Source of the DNA: Streptomyces sp. NBC_01481 | GTDB lineage: Bacteria > Actinomycetota > Actinomycetes > Streptomycetales > Streptomycetaceae | Assembly: GCF_026339995.1 (NCBI RefSeq) | Contig: NZ_JAPEPT010000005.1 | Coordinates: forward strand, 124,001 to 188,000 | DNA length: 64,000 nucleotides | Reading direction: 5' to 3' | Shown here: positions 1-6,553 of the stretch, in pieces | Layout of the letters: each line of letters starts with the position of its first letter | Numbering within the stretch: the first letter of the stretch is position 1 | Program-made: the position numbers and the translations under genes | The notes under the pieces: model-generated | Database searches by the model: none | Seen by the model: only the letters and a program-made list of their open reading frames with translations | What the model was told of the DNA's origin: nothing

Positions 1-13
1 GCCCGACCGGCCT

Positions 14-1531
14 CTACATCTTGACCGTACGGGCGGCGGCCGGGAGCGTGACCGTCACCGCGAGGCCGTCGCCCGGCGCCGTCCTGACGGTCACCTCGCC
101 GGCGTGCGAGGCGACCACGGCCTGCACGATCGCCATCCCGAGGCCGCTGCCCGCGGGCCCGCTGCCTTCCCCGCCCGCGCGGAAGAAGCGGTCGAAAATG
201 CGGTCGGCGTCCTCGGCGGTCATGCCGGGCCCCTCGTCCGCGACCCGCAGCCGGACCGCGCCGGAACCGCGACCCTCGCCGTCCTCGCGTTCCAGCTCCA
301 CCCGCAGCGGCGCGTCCGCCGGGGTGTGGGCGCGGACGTTGGCCAGCAGATTGCCGACCACCTGCCGCAGCCCCGACTCGTCGCCCTGCACGATCATGGC
401 GCCGTCGGCGGCGACGGCGAGCGGGCGCTGCGGCTGCTGGGCCCGCAGATCGTCCACCGCGTCCCGCACCAGACGGCTCAGATCGACCGCGCACACCCCC
501 AGTTGGGGCTGCTGGTCGAGGCGGGCCAGGGTCAGCAGCTCCTCGACGAGCCGTCCCATCCGGTCGGCCTCCGCCGTCATCCGGGCCAGCGCGCGGGCCC
601 GTTCGGCGGGCTCGCGCAGCATCCCCTTGTCGTACAGCTGGAGATAGCCGCGTATCGCGGACAGCGGGGTACGCAGCTCGTGCGAGGCGTCCGCGACGAA
701 CCTGCGCAGCTGGGCCGCGCTGCGCTCGCGGGTCTCGAAGGCCGACTCGACCTGGTGGAGCATGGAGTTGAGGGCGGTCCGCAGCTGCTCGATCTCGGTG
801 ACCGGATCCCGCCCTGCGGGCACGCGCCGGGTCAGATCGCCCTCCGCGATGGCAGATGCCGTCTCCACCATGTCCTCCAGCGGCCGCAGCCGGTGCTTGG
901 CGCCGAGCATGGTGAGCAGCGCGAGCAGCGCCAACAGGACGGTACCGAAGGCGAGATCGAGTCTGAGCGCCTTCTTCATCGAGGAGTGCACGGACCCGGT
1001 GTCGGTCGCCAGGACGACCACCGTTCCGTCGCCGAGGCCGGTCGCGACCGTGCGGTAGGGATCTCCGGCCACGCTCACGTCCCGCGGCCCGGGGGAGTGT
1101 GCGAGCGCGGCCGGATCGCCGACCGCGGCGGCGAGTTCACGCTGGCGCTCGGTGGGCGCGACGCCGGCGAGGGAGATCGGCTCATGGTTCGCATCGACGG
1201 CCACCATGATCGTGTCGGAGCGCGGCAGGCCGCCCGCCCCCGTCTTGCCGAACTGGGCGGCCAGCTCACCGATGGCGCTGATCGTCTCGATCTCCTTCTG
1301 CGTGAACCCCGTCCGCTGCAGCGCGGTGCGGCTGCCCATCAGCTCGGAGTCCACGCGGTCCAGCAGATAGTGCCGCATGCCCATCAGGCTCACCGCGGTG
1401 GCCGCGACGATGCCGAGGGTCAGCACGCACACGTTCACCAGGGTGAGTTTGGCGCGCAGGGAGTGGATCGCTCGGTGGTGGTGCCTCGCGCGGGCCCGTA
1501 TCCAGCGCCTGGCGCCCCTCCAGCACCTCAT
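14..1531 (-). CDS. Two-component sensor histidine kinase
   Basis: This is a membrane sensor kinase of about 505 residues. A basic N terminus is followed by a transmembrane segment (about residues 30-52), an extracytoplasmic sensor region, a second membrane segment (about 192-210) and a HAMP linker. The HisKA dimerisation domain carries the phospho-accepting His in the motif DASHELRTPLS (about residue 280). The ATPase domain has an N box (GNLLANVRAH), a G1 box (DEGPGM) and a G2 box (GSGLGMAIV). The ATG overlaps the stop of the upstream response-regulator gene (ATGA), so the two are translationally coupled and should be cognate. The signal is unknown. The pair diverges from an MMPL exporter, which suggests but does not show that it controls that exporter. 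Confidence 0.95.
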   Translation of the reverse strand: MRCWRGARRWIRARARHHHRAIHSLRAKLTLVNVCVLTLGIVAATAVSLMGMRHYLLDRVDSELMGSRTALQRTGFTQKEIETISAIGELAAQFGKTGAGGLPRSDTIMVAVDANHEPISLAGVAPTERQRELAAAVGDPAALAHSPGPRDVSVAGDPYRTVATGLGDGTVVVLATDTGSVHSSMKKALRLDLAFGTVLLALLALLTMLGAKHRLRPLEDMVETASAIAEGDLTRRVPAGRDPVTEIEQLRTALNSMLHQVESAFETRERSAAQLRRFVADASHELRTPLSAIRGYLQLYDKGMLREPAERARALARMTAEADRMGRLVEELLTLARLDQQPQLGVCAVDLSRLVRDAVDDLRAQQPQRPLAVAADGAMIVQGDESGLRQVVGNLLANVRAHTPADAPLRVELEREDGEGRGSGAVRLRVADEGPGMTAEDADRIFDRFFRAGGEGSGPAGSGLGMAIVQAVVASHAGEVTVRTAPGDGLAVTVTLPAAARTVKM

Positions 1532-2256
1532 GCCAGCCCGTATCCGAAGCCCCGCCGGGTGGTGATCAGCGGCGGTCCCAGGGGATCCAGCTTGCGTCGC
1601 AGATAGCTGATGTAGGTCTCGACGACGGTCGACTCGATCTGGTGCTCGTACTGCCAGACATGGCGCAGCAGCTGCTCCTTGGGGACGATGCGCCCGCCGT
1701 TGCGTACGAGGAAGCGCAGCAGCGCGTACTCGGTGGGGGTGAGCTGCACCGAGCGGCCCGCGCGGCGTGCCGCGTAGGTCGCGTCGTCCAGTTCGAGATC
1801 GCCGTAGCGCAGCGGCGGTCGTGCGGGCAGTACATCGGCGGGCCGGGTGCGGCGCAGCACCGCCCTGATACGGGCCACCACCTCGTCGACATTGAAAGGC
1901 TTGGTGATGTAGTCGTCGCCGAAGCCGAGGGCGCCGACGATCTCGGCGGGCGCGTCGCGCGCGGTGAGGAAGACGAGGGCCGTCTCGGGCCGCGCGTCGC
2001 GCAGTTCACGCCCCAGGGCGCGCCCGTCGCCGTCCGGGAGCATCACGTCCAGCAGCGCGACATCGGGACGCGTCTGCACTGCCAGCTGTCGCGCCTGCCG
2101 TACGCTACCCGCCGTAATCACCTCAAAACGGTGATACCGCAGCGCGATGGCGAGGACGTCGGCGATGCTCGGCTCGTCCTCGACGACCAGCACGGTCGCT
2201 CCCTCGTGGTCCATGTCCTCAGTATCGGTGTGATCCCCGCGCGCGGAACCGGTCAC
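1528..2256 (-). CDS. OmpR/PhoB-family response regulator
   Basis: The N-terminal receiver domain starts at VLVVEDEP and has the phospho-accepting Asp in ALLDVMLPDGDG and the conserved Lys in DDYITKPF. The C-terminal winged-helix DNA-binding domain follows (LTPTEYALLRFL, ESTVVETYISYLRRKL). It should be phosphorylated by the downstream kinase with which it overlaps by four bases. The GTG at 2256 has a weak Shine-Dalgarno. An ATG at 2214 would start the protein immediately before the receiver domain and is an alternative. It is divergently transcribed from the MMPL transporter across about 108 bp, a usual arrangement for direct regulation of the neighbour. Confidence 0.93.
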   Translation of the reverse strand: MTGSARGDHTDTEDMDHEGATVLVVEDEPSIADVLAIALRYHRFEVITAGSVRQARQLAVQTRPDVALLDVMLPDGDGRALGRELRDARPETALVFLTARDAPAEIVGALGFGDDYITKPFNVDEVVARIRAVLRRTRPADVLPARPPLRYGDLELDDATYAARRAGRSVQLTPTEYALLRFLVRNGGRIVPKEQLLRHVWQYEHQIESTVVETYISYLRRKLDPLGPPLITTRRGFGYGLA

Positions 2257-2364
2257 TGTCTGGGAGTTCCTTGAGAGTCATGGCCGCGCCACGCCACGGG
2301 CCGTCTCCACGGCCGATCCTGAAGACCGGCCCGGGGGAGACGGATCGACGAAGGGGCAGGAATC

Positions 2365-4815
2365 GTGGCGGCATTGGCACGCTGGTGCTATCGGCACCGG
2401 CTGGTGGTCCTGGTGCTGTGGGTGGGGGCGCTGTTCGGCCTGGGGGCCGCGGGCAGTTCGGCGGGCACCAACTACTCCAACAGCTTCAGCCTTCCGGACA
2501 CCGACTCCACACACGCGTACGACCTGATGGTCACGGCATTCCCGGAGAGCTCGGGCGACACCGACACGGTGGTGTGGCGGGTCTCCGAGGGCTCCGTGCG
2601 CGACACGGCGGTACGGGAGCGGATCGAGCCCGCGCTCAAGGAGATCGCGGGCATGAAGGGCGTGGGCGACGTCGCGAGTCCCTACGTCCCGGCGGGCGCG
2701 ACGCAGATCAGCAAGGACGGGCGTATCGCCTACGCCCAGGTCACCTTCGCCGAGCAGGCCAACGGCGTGCCGAAGAAGCTGGTCGAGGATGTCGTCGACA
2801 CCGCGCAGGACGCCGGGCGGGCGGGCCTCCAGGTCGAGCTGGGCGGGCAGGCGATCGCACGTATCCAGGAGCCGCCGACCGGCACGGCCGAGCTGGTCGG
2901 CATCGCCGCCGCGGCGGTCGTGCTGTTCCTGGCCTTCGGCTCGTTCTTCGCGATGGTGCTTCCGCTGGTGATCGCCATCTTCGGGGTCGGCACCGGAATG
3001 CTGTCGACGATGCTGCTCAGCCACGCGACGGATGTGCCCGAAGTGGCCCCGCTGCTCGGTTCGCTGATCGGTCTCGGCGTCGGCATCGACTACGCGCTGT
3101 TCATCGTCACACGCCACCGCAAGGGCATTCTGCGGGGCATGGCGCCCGAGGACTCGGCGGTCACGGCGCTGAACACCTCCGGGCGCGCGGTGCTGTTCGC
3201 GGGCGGCACGGTGTGCATCGCACTCGCCGGAATGCTCGTGATGAACATGCGGTTCCTCGACGGCGTGGTGATCGCCACCTCGCTGACGGTCGTCCTGAGC
3301 GTGCTGGCCGCGATCACGCTGCTGCCCGCGCTCCTCGGCGTCCTGGGCATGCGCGTACTGAGCAGGCGCCAGCGGCGCAGGCTCGCCGCGAACGGCCCCG
3401 AGTCCGTCGAGCCCGGCGGCGCCGCCGCCCGCTGGTCCGTGACCGTACAGAAGCGGCCCAGATCCATCGCGCTGGTCGCGCTCGTGGTGATGGCCGCGCT
3501 CGCGATTCCCGTGCTGTCCCTGCGGCTCGGCGCGACCGACCAGGGCAACCACCGGAACGACACCACGACCCGGCAGGCGTACGACCTGCTCGCCGAGGGC
3601 TTCGGCCCCGGCTTCAACGGGCCACTGCAACTGGTCGCGAAGGACGCCGAACCGGCCGCCGTCCAGAGCCTGGTGGGCAAGGTGCGTGCCACGGAAGGTG
3701 TGGCACAGGTCGTCGCGCTGCCCTCGCAGCCGGGCTCCGGCGTCACCGTGATCCAGGTCGTCCCCACGACATCGCCGCAGTCCGAGCAGACGGACCAGCT
3801 GATCGACACCCTGCGCGAGGAGGTCATCCCGCAGTCGGGCGAGGAAGTCCATGTCGGCGGAGTCACCGCGATCTTCAAGGACTTCGCCGCGGTGACCGGT
3901 GACCGGCTGCCCTATTTCGTCGGGACGATCATCGCGCTCGGCTTCCTGCTGCTCCTGATCGCGTTCCGCTCGCTCGTCGTCCCGCTGACCGCCGCCCTGA
4001 TGAACCTGATCGCGGCCGCGGCCTCCTTCGGCGTGCTGGTCGCGATCTTCCAGTGGGGCTGGGGAGCGGAGGCGCTCGGCCTCGGCAAGGAGGGCCCGAT
4101 CACCGCCTTCCTGCCGGTCATCATGCTGTCGCTGCTGTTCGGCCTCTCGATGGACTACCAGGTCTTCCTGGTCAGCCGGATGCACGAGGAGTGGGTGCAT
4201 ACGAAGGACAACGCGCGGGCGGTACGGGTCGGTCTCGCCGAGACGAGCCGGGTCATCAACTGCGCCGCCCTGATCATGATCTGTGTCTTCAGCGCCTTTG
4301 TGCTGAGCGGTGACATGGAGGGTGCGATGGCGGGCATCGGGCTCGCGGCGGCCGTGGCGCTGGACGCGTTCATCCTGCGTACGGCGCTGGTGCCTGCGGC
4401 GATGCATCTGCTCGGGAAGTCCAACTGGTGGCTTCCGGCGGGTCTGGAGAAGCGGCTGCCGCATCTGGCGGTGGAGCCGCGGGAGGACGCGCCGGAGCCC
4501 GCGCTGTCCGTGCTCGGTCCGCGCGCCCAGCCGGGAGACGGGGCGGGCGGGTCCGTCGTGCACGGCTTCGTCCGTACGGAGTCGGGCGAGCCGGTCGGGG
4601 AAGCGATCCTCACCCTCGTCTCGCCGGGCGGCAGCCAGGTGGACCGCGTGGAGTCGCTGGCCGACGGCTCGTACATCCTGTCCGCTCGGGCCGGTGGCGC
4701 GTACATGCTGGCCGTGACGGCGGGCGTCCATGAGCCGTGGGTCCGCCACATCATGATCGGCGGCGATCCGCTGGTCCACGACGTGGTCCTGTCGGACCTG
4801 GGCGTGAGCCGCTGA
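2365..4815 (+). CDS. MMPL/RND-family exporter with C-terminal regulatory-like domain
   Basis: This 816-residue inner-membrane transporter has two repeats, each with one N-terminal membrane helix, a large extracytoplasmic loop and a cluster of five helices. Family motifs include GLGVGIDYALFIVTRHR in the first half and FGLSMDYQVFLVSRM in the second. Both carry the D-Y pair (GIDY, SMDY) that relays protons in MMPL proteins. After the last helix (about residue 680) an extra domain of about 85 residues (about 728-816) resembles a carboxypeptidase regulatory-like / CnaB-type beta sandwich (GFVRTESGEPVGEAILTLV, DGSYIL). MMPL proteins typically export lipids or drugs using the proton gradient. The substrate here is not evident. 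The gene is monocistronic and ends at a hairpin. Confidence 0.92.
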   Translation: MAALARWCYRHRLVVLVLWVGALFGLGAAGSSAGTNYSNSFSLPDTDSTHAYDLMVTAFPESSGDTDTVVWRVSEGSVRDTAVRERIEPALKEIAGMKGVGDVASPYVPAGATQISKDGRIAYAQVTFAEQANGVPKKLVEDVVDTAQDAGRAGLQVELGGQAIARIQEPPTGTAELVGIAAAAVVLFLAFGSFFAMVLPLVIAIFGVGTGMLSTMLLSHATDVPEVAPLLGSLIGLGVGIDYALFIVTRHRKGILRGMAPEDSAVTALNTSGRAVLFAGGTVCIALAGMLVMNMRFLDGVVIATSLTVVLSVLAAITLLPALLGVLGMRVLSRRQRRRLAANGPESVEPGGAAARWSVTVQKRPRSIALVALVVMAALAIPVLSLRLGATDQGNHRNDTTTRQAYDLLAEGFGPGFNGPLQLVAKDAEPAAVQSLVGKVRATEGVAQVVALPSQPGSGVTVIQVVPTTSPQSEQTDQLIDTLREEVIPQSGEEVHVGGVTAIFKDFAAVTGDRLPYFVGTIIALGFLLLLIAFRSLVVPLTAALMNLIAAAASFGVLVAIFQWGWGAEALGLGKEGPITAFLPVIMLSLLFGLSMDYQVFLVSRMHEEWVHTKDNARAVRVGLAETSRVINCAALIMICVFSAFVLSGDMEGAMAGIGLAAAVALDAFILRTALVPAAMHLLGKSNWWLPAGLEKRLPHLAVEPREDAPEPALSVLGPRAQPGDGAGGSVVHGFVRTESGEPVGEAILTLVSPGGSQVDRVESLADGSYILSARAGGAYMLAVTAGVHEPWVRHIMIGGDPLVHDVVLSDLGVSR

Positions 4816-4820
4816 GCGTT

Positions 4821-4857
4821 CCGGGCCCGGGGCTCTGGGCAGGAGCTCCGGGCCCGG
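4821..4857. terminator. Bidirectional terminator between MMPL and tetR genes
   Basis: A 14-base stem (4821-4834 with 4844-4857, one G-T wobble) encloses a 9-base loop. It lies in the 46-bp gap between two convergent genes, so it can end transcription from both sides. Confidence 0.75.
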
Positions 4858-4861
4858 CCGG

Positions 4862-5566
4862 CTACTTCTTGCGGGCGGCGACAGTCTCCGCCATCCCGGG
4901 CATGAAGTCCGTGAACAGATCGTGCACTTCGTGTACGAGCGGTCGCAGCACCCGGAAGCGGGAGAGCGCGACACCGCGGGTGGTCAGCCGGGCGCCGCGT
5001 TCGGCCAGCCGCCTGGTGCGCTCGCGGCCCTCCGAGCGGTCGAAGACCCAGTACAGGACGAGTCCCATCTGGGACAGCCACATCAACTCGGGCAGGGCGT
5101 CCACGAGTTCGTCGGCGACCTTGGCCTTGGAACCGGCCAGCACCTCGCGGTGGATGGACAGGGCCGCCTCGCGGGCGTGCTCCGACTCGGGGGAAAACGG
5201 GCTGAGCGGGCTCTCAGGGTCGGCGGCGTTCTTGAAGAACTGCGCCGCGAACTCGTGGTACGGCTCGGCGATCTCCAGCCAGGAGGTCAGCACACCGGCG
5301 AGCCGGGTCTCCAGGTCCGTCTCCCGGTCCAGGATGGGCCGGACCGCCGCCTGGTGCTCGGCGCCGATCCGGTCGTAGAAGCCCTGGACGAGATGTTCCT
5401 TGGAGGCGAAGTAGTAGTACGCGTTCCCCACCGAGACACCGGCCTCTTTGGCGATGGCCCGCATCGTCGTCCTGTCGTAACCGCGCTCCTGGAAGAGACG
5501 GAGCGCGGTTTCGAGGATGAGCGTGCGGGTCTGCTCGCTCTTGGGGGCCGCCTTCACTTCTGTCAC
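4862..5566 (-). CDS. TetR-family transcriptional regulator
   Basis: This repressor has about 234 residues. The N-terminal helix-turn-helix is clear (ALRLFQERGYDRTTMRAIAK, EAGVSVGNAYYYFASKE, residues about 16-60). The ligand-binding C-terminal domain is not assignable to a named subfamily. The GTG at 5566 is chosen because it yields a standard TetR N terminus. An upstream extension of the same frame would overlap the DCC gene and be Arg/Pro rich. The gene is last in a three-gene operon (membrane protein, DCC protein, regulator). Two identical palindromes flank the operon promoter at 6448-6505, so autoregulation by this protein is the simplest inference. Confidence 0.92.
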   Translation of the reverse strand: MTEVKAAPKSEQTRTLILETALRLFQERGYDRTTMRAIAKEAGVSVGNAYYYFASKEHLVQGFYDRIGAEHQAAVRPILDRETDLETRLAGVLTSWLEIAEPYHEFAAQFFKNAADPESPLSPFSPESEHAREAALSIHREVLAGSKAKVADELVDALPELMWLSQMGLVLYWVFDRSEGRERTRRLAERGARLTTRGVALSRFRVLRPLVHEVHDLFTDFMPGMAETVAARKK

Positions 5567-5577
5567 GGTGTCCGAGC

Positions 5578-5994
5578 CTAACCGGGAACGGAGCACCGGT
5601 CGTCGCAGGGCGTACCGCCGGCTCCTCCCGCCGCGGTCGCCTCGCGGTACTTGGACGCCGCGAGCATCGTGACCCGTACGAACGGCAGGCCTGCCGGGGT
5701 GGCGAGCCAGTGGGCCCTTGGCCGGTGCTCGGCCAGCGCCCAGAGGCAGACGATCCAGGCGGCGGGGCCGGTGTAGATCTGGCCCCTGTCGCCGATGACG
5801 GTGATCTCCCGCAGGGTCGCGGTGTGGTCGAGGCGCGGGTATCTGCGCCGCGCCTCGGCCGACCCCGCGGGCACCAGGTCCAGCGGTACGAGCTGCCTCT
5901 GCCGCATCAGCCAGCTGCGCAGGTGGACGCAGAGGGAGCACTGGGCGTCGTACAGGACGGTCAGTCCCCGGACCGGGGTGCCCATCGCGCTCAC
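5578..5994 (-). CDS. Thiol-disulfide oxidoreductase DCC family protein (DUF393)
   Basis: This is a 138-residue protein of the DCC/DUF393 family. The N-terminal motif VLYDAQCSLCVHLRSWL carries the CxxC pair (about residues 16-19), and WALAEHRPRAHWLATPAGLPFV follows. DCC proteins resemble thioredoxin/glutaredoxin N termini, but their substrates are mostly unknown. The GTG at 5994 overlaps the stop of the upstream membrane-protein gene (GTGA), which indicates translational coupling. The ATG at 5985 is an alternative. The protein sits between a small membrane protein and a TetR regulator in one operon. A redox or heme-related role is possible but not shown by the sequence. Confidence 0.85.
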   Translation of the reverse strand: MSAMGTPVRGLTVLYDAQCSLCVHLRSWLMRQRQLVPLDLVPAGSAEARRRYPRLDHTATLREITVIGDRGQIYTGPAAWIVCLWALAEHRPRAHWLATPAGLPFVRVTMLAASKYREATAAGGAGGTPCDDRCSVPG

Positions 5995-6434
5995 GCTCCG
6001 GTGGGACCGGTGGCCGGCGCGGCCCACGGGCCGGGTCCCGCCTGGGTCGTCCAGCCCTGGGGCCCGACCGGCGGAGTCTGCTCGCGCTCCATCAGTCCGC
6101 GCCGGCGGATCTTGTTGAGGACCCAGACATTGCCGAGGTGCATGACGCCGAGGACGAGGAGTACGACGCCGAGCTTGACCGAGAGCGCCTCGAAGAGCCC
6201 GCGGGCGTCCTCGACGGCATCGGCCGCCTTGAGGTAGAGGGCGACGAAGCCGAGGTTCACGAGGTAGAAGCCGACCACCAGGAGGTGGTTGACGGCGTCG
6301 GCCAGCTTCTCGTCCCCCTTGAGGACGCTGGCGATGAAGATGCGCCCGTTGCGGCTCAGGGTCCGCGCGACCCAGATGGTGAGCGCGACGCTGATCAGCA
6401 GGTAGACGACATACGCAACAACAGTGAGGTCCAT
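5991..6434 (-). CDS. Small integral membrane protein of TetR-DCC operon
   Basis: This 147-residue protein has three predicted membrane segments: VVAYVVYLLISVALTIWVA, then LLVVGFYLVNLGFVALYL, then LGVVLLVLGVMHLGNVWVL. A basic stretch (NKIRRR) and a Pro/Gly-rich cytoplasmic tail follow. The ATG at 6434 is preceded by a strong Shine-Dalgarno (GGGAGGGTGGGG). An earlier in-frame start would place operator DNA inside the coding region. It is first in the operon and begins just downstream of a promoter bracketed by two palindromes. No enzymatic motif is visible. It could partner the DCC protein in the membrane. Confidence 0.85.
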   Translation of the reverse strand: MDLTVVAYVVYLLISVALTIWVARTLSRNGRIFIASVLKGDEKLADAVNHLLVVGFYLVNLGFVALYLKAADAVEDARGLFEALSVKLGVVLLVLGVMHLGNVWVLNKIRRRGLMEREQTPPVGPQGWTTQAGPGPWAAPATGPTGA

Positions 6435-6447
6435 CCCCCACCCTCCC

Positions 6448-6505
6448 TTGAACGTGTTCAAAAGCTGGCAGTCATGACTGTAGACCTCCTTTTGAACATG
6501 TTCAA
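6448..6505 (-). promoter_or_regulatory. Promoter bracketed by two palindromic TetR-type operators
   Basis: Two 14-bp palindromes lie 44 bp apart centre to centre: TTGAACGTGTTCAA at 6448-6461 and TTGAACATGTTCAA at 6492-6505. On the minus strand, TTGAAC (6505-6500) can serve as a -35 box, followed by a 17-bp spacer and TACAGT (6482-6477) as a -10 box. One operator therefore covers the -35, and the other lies just after the expected start point. This is a classic layout for repression by the TetR protein encoded at the end of the operon. Confidence 0.75.
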
Positions 6506-6553
6506 GCGATGGGCGTGGCGGGGCCCGGAGTCGGTCGGCCTGGTCGGCTTCGC

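Noticed and set aside
2278..4974. A long minus-strand frame antisense to the MMPL gene.
   Set aside because: It is Arg/His/Asp/Gln rich with no recognisable motif, and the plus-strand frame encodes an intact MMPL transporter.
5567..5941. N-terminal extension of the TetR protein at 4862-5566 to 359 residues.
   Set aside because: The extension is Pro/Arg rich, overlaps the DCC gene, and the helix-turn-helix begins normally about 15 residues after GTG 5566.
6462..6475. A five-codon minus-strand mini-ORF (MTASF) with a GGAGG upstream, inside the TetR operator region.
   Set aside because: The GGAGG would lie between the -35 and -10 boxes of the predicted promoter and therefore not be transcribed. 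It is kept only as a curiosity.
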